Shown here: positions 22,575 to 29,433 of the stretch, in pieces
Position numbering within the stretch: position 1 is the stretch's first letter
How the letters are laid out: each line of letters opens with the position of its first letter
Assembly (NCBI GenBank): GCA_964564865.1
Contig: CAZMDA010000045.1
Coordinates: forward strand, 1-30,506
Source: RBG-16-66-20 sp964564865
GTDB lineage: Bacteria; Pseudomonadota; Gammaproteobacteria; Burkholderiales; SG8-39
Direction: 5' to 3'
Length of the DNA stretch: 30,506 nt
Translations under genes and position numbers: made by a program
Notes under the pieces: model-generated
Told to the model about the DNA's origin: nothing
What the model saw: only the letters and a program-made list of their open reading frames with translations
The model's database searches: none

Positions 22575-23185
22575 CTCGCCCCCTTCAGCAGGTATTCCGC
22601 CACGACGAGGTTCGGCACCCAGCACAGCCACGCGATCGCCGGGTAGGCGAGCTCGAAGGGCACGCCCGCCGCCACCGAGCCCGGCAGCCACAGGCGCAGC
22701 GTCACCGCGCCGAAGGCGAGCGCGAAGTTGCGCAGCATCCAGCGGCGGTGCGCGACGACGTCCTTGGCGCGGATGGCGAGGTAGGCGCGCAGGCCGGTGT
22801 AGAGCCAGGCCACGGCGAGCGCGCCGAAACCCAGCTGCGAGACGATCCCGCCGTAGGCGAAGAACGCCATGTGCAGGCCCGCGAGGCCGCCGAGGAGGAC
22901 GCCGACGCCGAGGTAGATTCGCCCCATCCAGCGGTGCAGGTTGAGCCGCCTCGCCCGAAACTTCTCCATGAACTGGAACGGCCCGAGGATCAGCGCGACC
23001 GAGGAGGCGAAGACGTGGACGTAGACCACGGCGCGGTTGGCCTCGAACGCGGCGCGCATGTCCGGGTGGAGGAACTTGCCCAGAGGGACGACGGTGTACA
23101 TCACCAGTGCATAGCCGGCGACGCCGAGGGACAACAGCAGCACCGCGGCGGCGGCTGCGGAGCGGTTCGCGGTCACGGGCCGCAT
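22571..23185 (-). CDS. DUF2306-like integral membrane protein
   Basis: A 204-residue protein with about five hydrophobic helices. The first is AAAAVLLLSLGVAGYALVMY, then VYVHVFASSVALILGPFQF, IYLGVGVLLGGLAGLHMAFFA, a helix around LGFGALAVAWLYTGL and a C-terminal helix near AYPAIAWLCWVPNLVVAEYL. The histidines in YVHVF, LNLHRWMGRIY, GLHMAFF and VVAHRRWMLRN are spaced like those of DUF2306 proteins and could bind heme or metal. Role unknown. The start overlaps the methyltransferase by 13 bases, so the genes are coupled. An upstream in-frame start would run through the methyltransferase and is not supported. Confidence 0.82.
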   Translation of the reverse strand: MRPVTANRSAAAAAVLLLSLGVAGYALVMYTVVPLGKFLHPDMRAAFEANRAVVYVHVFASSVALILGPFQFMEKFRARRLNLHRWMGRIYLGVGVLLGGLAGLHMAFFAYGGIVSQLGFGALAVAWLYTGLRAYLAIRAKDVVAHRRWMLRNFALAFGAVTLRLWLPGSVAAGVPFELAYPAIAWLCWVPNLVVAEYLLKGAR

Positions 23186-23775
23186 TGCGCCAGCCACACC
23201 GTATGCCCGCCGCAGTCCGGATCCTCCACGAGGTGCGACAGCACCCGGAAGCCATGCGCGGACAGCAGCTGCCGGTACTCCGCCGGATCGAGGCTCGCGT
23301 GGTAGAGCGGCTCGCCGCAGTACTCGCCGACGGCCTCGCCGTGCGCCGGGCCGCTGGTGAACATCAAGGGCGCCCCGGGCGCGGCGTGGGCCGCGAAGCG
23401 CGGGAACATCGCGCGCTGGTCCTCCGCGCTCAGGTGGAAGAAGCTGTCCCAGGCAATGAGGCCGTCGAAGCGTCGCCCGAGGTCGAGCCGGCGCATGTCC
23501 GCGACTTCCCACCCGGCCTGCGGGAAGCGGGCGCGGGCGAGCGCGACCAGCGACGGCGAGGCGTCAATGCCCACGACCCGGAATCCGCGCTGCAGGAGGT
23601 AGCGGGCGATCGGCTCGCCCATGCCGCAGCCGATGTCGAGCACCGTGCCCGCGGGCGGCACGCGCTCGAGGAAGCGGTCCAGCCAGGCCTTTTCCTGCAG
23701 GCCGCGGCCGCGGTCGCGATCGTAGCGGCGCGCATGGCGCTCGTAGAGCGCGGCGATGCCCTCCCCGGCCGTCAC
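23173..23775 (-). CDS. Class I SAM-dependent methyltransferase
   Basis: A 200-residue protein with the Rossmann motif VLDIGCGMGEPIAR (~residues 44-57), motif II VVGIDASPSLVALAR, the acidic/aromatic VADMRRLDLG, and a motif-IV-like GLIAWDSFFHLSAEDQRAMF. It methylates an unknown small molecule. The start is GTG at 23775, 7 bases after the PaiB stop with GGGAAG upstream; no ATG fits. It is coupled to DUF2306 downstream. Confidence 0.88.
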   Translation of the reverse strand: MTAGEGIAALYERHARRYDRDRGRGLQEKAWLDRFLERVPPAGTVLDIGCGMGEPIARYLLQRGFRVVGIDASPSLVALARARFPQAGWEVADMRRLDLGRRFDGLIAWDSFFHLSAEDQRAMFPRFAAHAAPGAPLMFTSGPAHGEAVGEYCGEPLYHASLDPAEYRQLLSAHGFRVLSHLVEDPDCGGHTVWLAQCGP

Positions 23776-23782
23776 GCGCGCG

Positions 23783-24424
23783 TCACTTCCCGGCCGGCGC
23801 CGCCGCCAGCATCGCCCCGGAGATCACCTGCTCGCCGCGCCTGCGCAACTCCTCGCCCGCGCCGAGGCGGTCGCGTTCTTCCTTGTTCTGGCTCAGCTTC
23901 CACTTGCCCACCATGCGCGTCACCTCCACCTCGATGCCGACGATCGCCGCCAGCATCTGGTCGATGTACGCCGGCGCCGAGTCGGTCATCTTCCAGGGCC
24001 TCGGCGACCCGGTGCCCGCCTCGTGGGCGCGCGTCAGGCGCGCCACCACGCCGCGCACGAAGCGCTCGTCGTCGCGGATGCGGATCCTCCCGTGCACGTG
24101 CACCACGCGGTAGTTCCAGGTCGGCACCTGGCGGTGGGTCTCGTGCTTGCTGGGATACCAGTTGGGCGAGACGTAGGCGTCGCCGGCGCGGAAGATCACC
24201 AGCACCTCGTCGCCCTCGCGCGCCTCCTGCCACAGCGGGTTGGCGCGGGCGACGTGGGCGTGGAGCTTCCTCGGGCTCGTGCTGGCCTCGTCCACCAGGA
24301 ACGGCACGTGGTTGGCGTCCAGGCCGTTGGGGCCGTTCACCACCAGCGTGCCCAGCGGGAACGCGGCGAGGGTGCGCAGCAGTTCTTCCTCGCGGGATTC
24401 GTCGAAGTGCTTGGGCAGGTACAT
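23783..24424 (-). CDS. paiB: PaiB-family FMN-binding negative transcriptional regulator
   Basis: A 213-residue protein of family length. It starts MYLPKHFDESREEELLRTL, the usual PaiB opening, and has LDANHVPFLVD, LHAHVARANPLWQEAREGDEVLVIF, YVSPNWYPSKHETHRQVPTWNYRVVHVHG and a C-terminal IVGIEVEVTRMVGKWKLSQNKEERDR, all typical. PaiB has a split-barrel flavin-binding fold and was first described as a repressor of protease and sporulation genes in Bacillus; in proteobacteria its role is unclear. A TAGGAT at 24455-24460 on this strand may be its -10. It heads a run with the methyltransferase, DUF2306 and EthD-like genes. Confidence 0.93.
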   Translation of the reverse strand: MYLPKHFDESREEELLRTLAAFPLGTLVVNGPNGLDANHVPFLVDEASTSPRKLHAHVARANPLWQEAREGDEVLVIFRAGDAYVSPNWYPSKHETHRQVPTWNYRVVHVHGRIRIRDDERFVRGVVARLTRAHEAGTGSPRPWKMTDSAPAYIDQMLAAIVGIEVEVTRMVGKWKLSQNKEERDRLGAGEELRRRGEQVISGAMLAAAPAGK

Positions 24425-24482
24425 GCGGGCGCTCGGTCGTCGATGGAAGCGTCCATCCTACCGGCCAATGCGGGCGCCGGGG

Positions 24483-24503
24483 GCGGGCGCGGCCTGCGCC
24501 CGC
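24483..24503. terminator. Hairpin after the LysE-family gene
   Basis: The 8-base stem GCGGGCGC/GCGCCCGC with loop GGCCT lies 9 bases beyond the LysE stop in its direction of transcription. No T-run follows. It may separate the exporter transcript from paiB. Confidence 0.35.
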
Positions 24504-24512
24504 GGGGCCGCG

Positions 24513-25124
24513 TCAGTTGCGCAGCGGCAGCGCCGCGCCGATGGCCATGAACGTCCCGCCGCAGGCCCGGTTGAACTGCCGGCCGACCCGCCGCAGCCAG
24601 GGCCGCAGGCGGTGCGCCGTGCTGGCGAGGATGAACTCGGTGAGGACCTCCACCACGGCGAACGTCGCCGCCATGACGAGGAACTGGCCCGCCAGGCTGC
24701 GCCCGGGGTCCACGAACTGCGGCAGGAACGCGGCGAAGAAGAGCAATCCCTTGGGGTTGGTGACGGCGGAGAGGAAGCCCTGGCGGAACAGCTCCCGCGC
24801 CGGGGCCGCGGCCGCGGCCTGGCCCGCCTCGAGCGCGATCGGCGGCGCGCGCCAGACCTGGATGCCGAGGTAGACGAGGTAGGCGCCGCCCAGCCACTTC
24901 AGCACCGCCAGCCAGGCCACCGACGACTGCAGCAGGGCGCCGATGCCGAACATGGACAGGGCGATGAGCAGCGTGAACCCGGCCGCGCCGCCGAGGATGG
25001 TGTTCATCGCCCTGCGGCGGCCGTAGAGCGCGCCGTGGGTGAGCGCGAGCAGGCCGTTGGGGCCGGGGGAGACCGAGAGGCCGACCGAGGCCGCGAGGTA
25101 GAGGAGCCAGGTGGTGGGGTCCAT
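24513..25124 (-). CDS. LysE/RhtB-family amino-acid exporter
   Basis: A 203-residue inner-membrane protein of normal length. It carries the family signature SVSPGPNGLLALTHGALYGRRRAMNTILGG after the first helix (~6-26), and about six hydrophobic segments, including FTLLIALSMFGIGALL, LAVLKWLGGAYLVYLGIQVW, the SAVTNPKGLLFFAAFLPQFVD motif and VMAATFAVVEVLTEFILAS. It should export an amino acid or derivative by proton exchange. The ATG at 25124 is preferred because the domain begins there. A longer in-frame start would overlap the upstream gene and has no homology. It lies 28 bases after the P-loop gene. Confidence 0.93.
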   Translation of the reverse strand: MDPTTWLLYLAASVGLSVSPGPNGLLALTHGALYGRRRAMNTILGGAAGFTLLIALSMFGIGALLQSSVAWLAVLKWLGGAYLVYLGIQVWRAPPIALEAGQAAAAAPARELFRQGFLSAVTNPKGLLFFAAFLPQFVDPGRSLAGQFLVMAATFAVVEVLTEFILASTAHRLRPWLRRVGRQFNRACGGTFMAIGAALPLRN

Positions 25125-25152
25125 GGGGGCGGGAGGAAGGATGGCCGGGCGG

Positions 25153-25968
25153 CTAGGGTTCGCGCTCAGCGGCGCGCGCCCGGGATCGCCGCCTGTACCG
25201 GTTGAAAAGCGCCCAGAACACCGCCGTGCCCATGCATAGCACCGACAGTATGGCCCCAACCAGCGCGAGCGTGCCGCCGACCGACTCGGATGCCCGGCGG
25301 GCATGCGGCGACAGCGGCGTCTCGAGGAAAAAGAGCGCCGCCAGGACCAGGATCTCCAGCGCGCCGAGGACCGCGATCAGGACGGGCACCGTCAGGTCCC
25401 GCGCAGGCGCTGCCGCGGGAGGCCGGGCGGACTCCGCGCGGGGCGGCGCGTGCGCCTGCCTCATGGATGCCAGGAACCGTGTCAGCTCCGCCCTGGAGCG
25501 CAGATGAAAGACGCGCTTGCGCGGCGCCGCTTCCGCGACGTACGTGCGGTACCTGGGCGTCAGGCGGGCATGGCATGGCCAGAGCACCCGATAGCTCGCG
25601 ATCGAGCTGCTGATGACCGGGCTGCCCTCCGGCCAGCCGGCCGGGGCCCGGAAGAGGCCCTTGAGCAGCCGCTTCGTCACCCACCAGGCGTGCACCGCGA
25701 GCGGCAGGTCGACATGAACCAGCGTATCGGCCGCCTCGAGCCGTTCCCACAGCAGCGGGATGCCGCCGAAGCCGTCGATGATCCACTGGTCCCTGGCCAG
25801 CCATGCCGCGTGCGCCCGGACGTACTCCTCGTGCGGGACCTTCTCTCCGCCGGCCCGGTACTGGAGCTCGTCGACCACCGCGAGCGGCAACCCGGTGATG
25901 GCGGCGAGCTCGCGGGCCAGCGTCGACTTGCCGCCGCCGGCGTTGCCGAAGACCGCGACCCGGTTCAT
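25153..25968 (-). CDS. FlaR-like P-loop NTPase (adenylate-kinase fold) fused to two membrane helices
   Basis: A 271-residue protein. Residues 1-170 match small kinase-like proteins often annotated 'DNA topology modulation protein FlaR': MNRVAVFGNAGGGKST with a Walker A loop (8-16), ARDQWIIDGFGG, TLVHVDLPLAVHAWWVTKRLLKGLF and SYRVLWPCHARLTPRYR. Those proteins usually stop at ~170-180. Here an Ala/Pro-rich linker (~171-190) leads to two hydrophobic helices (~193-215 and ~231-256) and a basic tail RYRRRSRARA. The result would be a membrane-tethered P-loop protein. The start at 25968 is chosen because the fold begins there. It follows the small membrane-protein gene by 25 bases, so the two may function together. 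Confidence 0.8.
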   Translation of the reverse strand: MNRVAVFGNAGGGKSTLARELAAITGLPLAVVDELQYRAGGEKVPHEEYVRAHAAWLARDQWIIDGFGGIPLLWERLEAADTLVHVDLPLAVHAWWVTKRLLKGLFRAPAGWPEGSPVISSSIASYRVLWPCHARLTPRYRTYVAEAAPRKRVFHLRSRAELTRFLASMRQAHAPPRAESARPPAAAPARDLTVPVLIAVLGALEILVLAALFFLETPLSPHARRASESVGGTLALVGAILSVLCMGTAVFWALFNRYRRRSRARAAEREP

Positions 25969-25993
25969 GCCGGGCGGCGCGCCGGTCGTGATC

Positions 25994-26371
25994 TCACTCG
26001 TCGTCCGCGCCATGCGAACCGCCCGCGCCGAACCACGCCTGCACCAGCATGAAAGCCGCGAACAGGACTGCCGCTCCGAATGCAACGGCAAACCCCATCA
26101 GGCCCACGCCGCTCAGGTTGCCGTCATTGCCGCCGTTCGCGGAGAACAGCGCGACACCTCCCGCTTCTCCCAGCCACCTCGCGCCCAGGGCGATAACCAG
26201 CGGCAATGCGCCCAGGACCGGACTGAGCACGGCGTAGACGACCGCGGCGGCGAACCGGCCCCGCACGCCCCGGCGAACCTCCTGGAGGAGCAACCGGCCG
26301 GCGAAAAAACATGCGATCACGCCGGTTGACACGGCTCCCCAGCCCACGATCGTTTCGAGCGCATGATTCAT
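25994..26371 (-). CDS. Small membrane protein of unknown function
   Basis: A 125-residue protein with three or four hydrophobic stretches: AVSTGVIACFFAGRLLL (~13-29), FAAAVVYAVLSPVLGALPLVIALGARWL (~40-67) and GLMGFAVAFGAAVLFAAFMLVQAWF (~91-115). Between them is a Gly/Asn-rich loop FSANGGNDGNLSG. No family is recognised. The start at 26371 is chosen over an upstream in-frame codon because upstream residues are Arg-rich and read through the hairpin at 26405-26428. GC is host-like, unlike the integron cassettes just upstream, so it is probably the first chromosomal gene beyond the array, coupled to the P-loop gene. Confidence 0.7.
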   Translation of the reverse strand: MNHALETIVGWGAVSTGVIACFFAGRLLLQEVRRGVRGRFAAAVVYAVLSPVLGALPLVIALGARWLGEAGGVALFSANGGNDGNLSGVGLMGFAVAFGAAVLFAAFMLVQAWFGAGGSHGADDE

Positions 26372-26404
26372 CCGGGATGCGACGGTGAACGTCCCTCTTA
26401 CCGG

Positions 26405-26428
26405 CGCGCGCCGCTGTTGCGGCGCGCG
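26405..26428. repeat. Strong hairpin at the distal end of the cassette array, possible degenerate attC
   Basis: A perfect 10-base stem CGCGCGCCGC/GCGGCGCGCG with loop TGTT starts 8 bases beyond the stop of cassette 6. On the cassette strand it is followed by GGGACGTTCACC, which resembles the GGGACGTTAGGT/GGGACGTTGGCG ends of attC sites in this array but fails the GTTRRRY core. It could be an eroded attC or a terminator. Confidence 0.45.
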
Positions 26429-26435
26429 TCCGCGA

Positions 26436-26966
26436 TCAACAGCCGGTTTGCGCGCATACGCGCTCAACGCGAAACCCTAGGTTGTTCTCGATGCCCATGG
26501 CAACGACCGTTTGGCCGGGAGTCGCTCGCTCCCAAAGAGGCTCCGACACGCAAACATGATTGAGTGGAAGATTCTGGTACTCCTTGACTACCAATCGATT
26601 GCAGTAATAGCGAAACCGTGACTGATCCTTTGACGCGATAGTCAACTCTCTGCGGACCTCCTGGCCCCACAGGTAGGTTGAGGCTTTGGGAATCGCGCCT
26701 CCGACTATCGTGGCCCATCCCGCTGCGACGAATGTCAAGAACGAGCCATAGATCCAGAACTTGTCTCCCCATCCACGCCCCGCGAACCTGCCATGGGGAA
26801 GGACGGCAGCAAATCCAGCCCCAAGAAGAGCGCTGATCCCTGCTACCCATACCCCGGATACGCCTATGGGCAGGAAACTGGATCCGCGAGTGGCCAGCGA
26901 GAACAGAAAATAGGCAAGCAGCGGGCCAACCAGGTACGCAAGGAAGGGAATGTTCCCAAGTTTCAT
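26436..26966 (-). CDS. Cassette 6: membrane protein of unknown function
   Basis: A 176-residue protein, the cassette farthest from the integrase. The ATG at 26966 lies 3 bases inside the preceding attC boundary. Hydrophobic helices occur at ~3-24 (IPFLAYLVGPLLAYFLFSLA), ~29-52 (FLPIGVSGVWVAGISALLGAGFAAVL) and ~65-85 (IYGSFLTFVAAGWATIVGG). A soluble C-terminal half follows (YLWGQEVRRELTIASKDQSRFRYYCNRLV, closing GFRVERVCAQTGC) with four Cys, probably periplasmic. No family recognised. No convincing attC follows the stop, only the hairpin at 26405-26428. Confidence 0.7.
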   Translation of the reverse strand: MKLGNIPFLAYLVGPLLAYFLFSLATRGSSFLPIGVSGVWVAGISALLGAGFAAVLPHGRFAGRGWGDKFWIYGSFLTFVAAGWATIVGGAIPKASTYLWGQEVRRELTIASKDQSRFRYYCNRLVVKEYQNLPLNHVCVSEPLWERATPGQTVVAMGIENNLGFRVERVCAQTGC

Positions 26967-26969
26967 GCG

Positions 26970-27055
26970 CGCCAACGTCCCGGGTGTGGCGCAAAGTGCC
27001 CACCGAGCAGCCGAGCGCGGGACCTGTCGCTCGCGGGCCGGATGCCAGGTTGCAC
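26970..27055 (-). repeat. attC site following cassette 5
   Basis: On the cassette strand it opens GTGCAAC, a near match to RYYYAAC, and closes GGGACGTTGGCG. The closing half shares a run of about 25 bases with one mismatch with the attC at 28558-28638 (GTCCCGGGTG, then GGCGCAAAGTGC on the plus strand), placing both in one subfamily. At 86 bases it is the longest here, and its opening core is slightly degenerate. Confidence 0.7.
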
Positions 27056-27065
27056 GCGGATCGCC

Positions 27066-27737
27066 TCACTTCTGGTCGATGCACGAGGGGTATGGTGCCG
27101 GCTCGTTTGGAACCCGGTCACATACCTTTATCGGGTTCAGTGCCTTCAACCTGGCGACCCACTTCTCTCCATCCAGGACAGGGCGTTGCGACGACGGATC
27201 TGCACGCTCGGCCCACTGGATGGTGTAGTAGTCAGCTGCTCCTCTTACCGCAAGGACCATTGCTACTTCACTGCGGGCTGGCCCTATGGATACGGCGCCG
27301 CATCCGAACAAGGCGACAAAAGCTTCGTGGCCGCTAACTTTGAGGGCTCCGAAAGGGATCGCTGCGAAACTTGACGGACAGGCACGCTGAAAACCTGAAG
27401 CAATGCTCTCCACGACCCGCTGCGGCGTGACCGCCTGATTCGCCGCAAGTCCTTTGGCGCCAGTCAGGGTAACCATCTGAGTCCACCTTTCGACCGTCTC
27501 TCCCTCAAGGACATACTCCTGTATGTAGCTCGGGCCGGAATCCTTCGCGAATGCCGGCTTGAACCCTGGTGGATAGGAAAACATGACGAGCTGGCTGTAG
27601 ACGGGCGTTACCGTCGCAACCGAATGCCCCTGTCTTGCGAGATCGCCAAGGCTTCCGCGCGGGGCTTGCGCCTTGCTTGAAGTGGGAACCCAAACCGCGA
27701 CCAACGCCGCGAGCAGCCAGGCGCGATGCGAAATCAT
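27066..27737 (-). CDS. Cassette 5: exported protein of unknown function
   Basis: A 223-residue protein. The ATG at 27737 begins a clear signal peptide, MISHRAWLLAALVAVWVPTSSKAQA, with cleavage likely after AQA. An in-frame start 14 codons earlier lies inside the attC and is rejected. The mature protein looks beta-rich: VATVTPVYSQLVMFSYPPGFKPAF, YIQEYVLEGETVERWTQMVTLTGAKG, VAMVLAVRGAADYYTIQWAERAD and WVARLKALNPIKVCDRVP. It has four Cys, among them ACPSS and FGCGAVS, that could form disulfides. The 'PPGFKPAF...YIQEYV...GETVERWTQMVTLTG' layout recalls exported proteins seen in many proteobacteria without a named function. It is the largest cassette gene here. Confidence 0.75.
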   Translation of the reverse strand: MISHRAWLLAALVAVWVPTSSKAQAPRGSLGDLARQGHSVATVTPVYSQLVMFSYPPGFKPAFAKDSGPSYIQEYVLEGETVERWTQMVTLTGAKGLAANQAVTPQRVVESIASGFQRACPSSFAAIPFGALKVSGHEAFVALFGCGAVSIGPARSEVAMVLAVRGAADYYTIQWAERADPSSQRPVLDGEKWVARLKALNPIKVCDRVPNEPAPYPSCIDQK

Positions 27738-27773
27738 CCTTCCCCCATGTCGTAGCCGACGCTTTCCCGCGCA

Positions 27774-27851
27774 ATCCAACGTCCCGGTTTTGGCGCACGC
27801 GCGTAGGCGCGTAGCGCCGGGTAAGTGTCGAACAGCAACCGGCGGTTAGGT
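27774..27851 (-). repeat. attC site following cassette 4
   Basis: 78 bases. On the cassette strand it opens ACCTAAC (supplying the TAA stop of cassette 4) and closes GGGACGTTGGAT, a good GTTRRRY core. An inner imperfect palindrome (GGCGCTACGCGCC region) is visible. It mixes features of the two attC subfamilies: its opening is like 28170-28250 and its closing like 28558-28638. Confidence 0.8.
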
Positions 27852-28166
27852 GGCATATCCAAACGCAGCCACTATGAGCGGAACGACAACCACCTTTACC
27901 ACGCCGATGTAGGCAATCAATGCCGCACATAACCCGACCTGGCCCAAACCGCCAAGAGAGGCACCCCAATGTGCAACGCGTGCACTAAGGGAGAAAGGGA
28001 GCAATACGGGAAGCAAGAGGACCGCAGTGACGAAGTACGGCAAACCGAATCCGGGGTCGAGCCAAGCAAGAACGGCGGCCAAGGCCAGGACGATCGCCGT
28101 GAGCTTGAGCCAGAGCCAGTTTCGAGGCTCTAGCGGTATACCCAAACCTTGGAGGTCGCTATTCAT
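27846..28166 (-). CDS. Cassette 4: small membrane protein
   Basis: A 106-residue protein with three or four hydrophobic helices: LKLTAIVLALAAVLAWL (~21-37), YFVTAVLLLPVLLPFSL (~44-60) and LGQVGLCAALIAYIGVVKVVVVPLIVAAFGYA (~73-104). The N-terminus is polar (MNSDLQGLGIPLEPRNW). The ATG is only 3 bases past the attC core, so the cassette has essentially no leader. The stop TAA is provided by the attC (ACC TAA C). No family recognised. Confidence 0.7.
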   Translation of the reverse strand: MNSDLQGLGIPLEPRNWLWLKLTAIVLALAAVLAWLDPGFGLPYFVTAVLLLPVLLPFSLSARVAHWGASLGGLGQVGLCAALIAYIGVVKVVVVPLIVAAFGYAT

Positions 28167-28169
28167 GCC

Positions 28170-28250
28170 ACCTAACGTTCGCGTTTTGCCCGCGCTGTAC
28201 GAAGCGCGGAGCGCTGAAGATAGGCGTCGGTCAACAACGCGCGGTTAGGT
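28170..28250 (-). repeat. attC site following cassette 3
   Basis: 81 bases. Opens ACCTAAC and closes AACGTTAGGT on the cassette strand, both perfect cores. It shares TAACGTTCGCGTTTTGCC and GGCGTCGGTCAACAACGCGC (plus strand) with the attC at 28999-29079, while the centre differs, as is usual between attC sites of one family. Confidence 0.88.
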
Positions 28251-28550
28251 CGATGCACGTTTAGTCTCCGAGTATCCAACGACCAGCGCGGCGATTGCCC
28301 AGAATGGGGTAAGGATAACTAGTGACATGCCCACCGGGAACAAGAGCTCCAGGCCAGCGCCAAGAACTGGCGTTAGCTCGCCACACTGCACAGAGGTTGC
28401 CTTGCCGCCGAGAGTGCAATCTGGAATGACTTGAGGAAGCACAAACAAGAGGGCGGCCAGCACTAGTGCAAGAGCCCAAGTTGCCCCAAGCGCGAGAATG
28501 ATCCACGAACTCACGCTGCGTTTAGGGCGATCGTGGGTCGACGTTTTCAT
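28245..28550 (-). CDS. Cassette 3: small two-helix membrane protein
   Basis: A 101-residue protein with a basic N-terminus (MKTSTHDRPKRS), a first helix WIILALGATWALALVLAALLFVL (~17-39), a loop with two Cys (PDCTLGGKATSVQCGEL) likely on the periplasmic side, and a second helix LFPVGMSLVILTPFWAIAALVVGY (~70-93). Two loop Cys may form a disulfide. No family recognised. The stop TAA comes from the attC core, giving the C-terminal Thr-stop also seen in cassettes 1 and 4. Confidence 0.72.
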   Translation of the reverse strand: MKTSTHDRPKRSVSSWIILALGATWALALVLAALLFVLPQVIPDCTLGGKATSVQCGELTPVLGAGLELLFPVGMSLVILTPFWAIAALVVGYSETKRAST

Positions 28551-28557
28551 GTCAGCG

Positions 28558-28638
28558 ACCTAACGTCCCGGGTGCGGCGCAAAGTGCGCACGGCGAAGCA
28601 GTGCGCGAAATTTGTCGCTCACCAGCCGGCTGTTAGCC
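28558..28638 (-). repeat. attC site following cassette 2
   Basis: 81 bases. Opens GGCTAAC and closes GGGACGTTAGGT on the cassette strand. It shares a long closing half with the attC at 26970-27055 and differs strongly from its neighbours at 28170 and 28999, defining the second subfamily. Confidence 0.87.
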
Positions 28639-28657
28639 TGCAACAGCCTATTGCAGA

Positions 28658-28990
28658 CTAGTCCCGACATACGACCAACCCCGCCTTTCCATCCTTGATA
28701 ACTCCATAGCAACCAAATGGGTCGTTGCTGCGCGAGCAACTCCCTATAGCGCGATCGTTAATCATTTGCGGCTTCCCGCGGAATTCACACCGAAATTCGC
28801 ATTCACTTGAATCAGAGCATGCGCGCCCGGCATCGGAAGAGGCGATCAGGCAACCTGGCCGCTGTAGCTTCCCGAGAGGCGTCCAAACACCCCCTTTCGC
28901 CTCACATTGCGCCCTACGATCTGCCTCGATCTGTGTCTGCGCTACTGCGGTCGTAGCAAAGAGAGCAAGTAGCGCGATTCCGATTCGCAT
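28658..28990 (-). CDS. Cassette 2: secreted cysteine-rich protein
   Basis: A 110-residue protein. A signal peptide MRIGIALLALFATTAVA with cleavage near residue 17 leads to a mature domain of ~93 residues holding eight cysteines (QCEAKGGVW, GCLIASSDAGRACSDSSECEFRCEF, GSCSRSNDPFGCYG and VVCRD), which would allow four disulfides in the periplasm or outside. No family recognised. The ATG is 8 bases after the attC core and the TAG stop is 19 bases before the next attC, so this cassette does not borrow its stop from the recombination site. Confidence 0.75.
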   Translation of the reverse strand: MRIGIALLALFATTAVAQTQIEADRRAQCEAKGGVWTPLGKLQRPGCLIASSDAGRACSDSSECEFRCEFRGKPQMINDRAIGSCSRSNDPFGCYGVIKDGKAGLVVCRD

Positions 28991-28998
28991 GGGTTGCA

Positions 28999-29079
28999 GG
29001 CTAACGTTCGCGTTTTGCCGCGCCGCGCTGAGCGCGTAGCGGCGAAGTGAAGGCGTCGGTCAACAACGCGCTGTTAGGT
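28999..29079 (-). repeat. attC site following cassette 1
   Basis: 81 bases. Opens ACCTAAC (supplying the TAA stop of cassette 1) and closes AACGTTAGCC on the cassette strand. The inner palindrome GCGCTCAGCGC is visible. It belongs to the same subfamily as 28170-28250. Confidence 0.88.
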
Positions 29080-29433
29080 GGCAGGGCCGGCATAGAGCTC
29101 GTTCTCCTGAGGGTCATACGCCACCAGCTTGTGCTTGGCGACAAGCTCCGAAACAAAGGGTAGAACTTCTTCTACGCGGGACCATGCGATATTCAGGATT
29201 ACGTGCCCATCAGAACGATCAAATGAGCAGTTCCATGGGCAATCGTCGATCTTCTCCAACGGATAGTCGTTGATGTCTGGGTAACGAGCGGTGAGGTCGG
29301 AGAAGAACGCTGCAATACTGGGACTCGTATCAACGACAGAGGCATCCCCGGAGCAAAGCGCTTTGTAGATGCCCCCGGCCTCGTCTTTCGTGAACGGGCG
29401 TTTGCGATGCCAGATGCCTAGGTCGAAGCTCAC
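29074..29433 (-). CDS. Cassette 1: small soluble protein, immunity-protein-like
   Basis: A 119-residue protein, the cassette nearest the integrase. It has no signal peptide or membrane helix. It starts at GTG (29433), 12 bases past the attI/cassette core. The pattern MSFDLGIWHRKRPFTKDEAGGIYKALCSG, FFSDLTARYPDIND, DDCPWNCSFDRSDGHVILNIAW and HKLVAYDPQENELYAG resembles a family of small proteins that includes immunity-like and cassette-borne members, often ending 'LV.YDPQ...'. This resemblance is from memory and no activity is established. Being first in the array it would be the best-expressed cassette if a promoter lies in the integrase/attI region. Confidence 0.75.
   Translation of the reverse strand: MSFDLGIWHRKRPFTKDEAGGIYKALCSGDASVVDTSPSIAAFFSDLTARYPDINDYPLEKIDDCPWNCSFDRSDGHVILNIAWSRVEEVLPFVSELVAKHKLVAYDPQENELYAGPAT

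Noticed and set aside
27738..27779. An upstream in-frame start for cassette 5
   Set aside because: It lies inside the attC site and would place 14 basic residues before an otherwise clean signal peptide.
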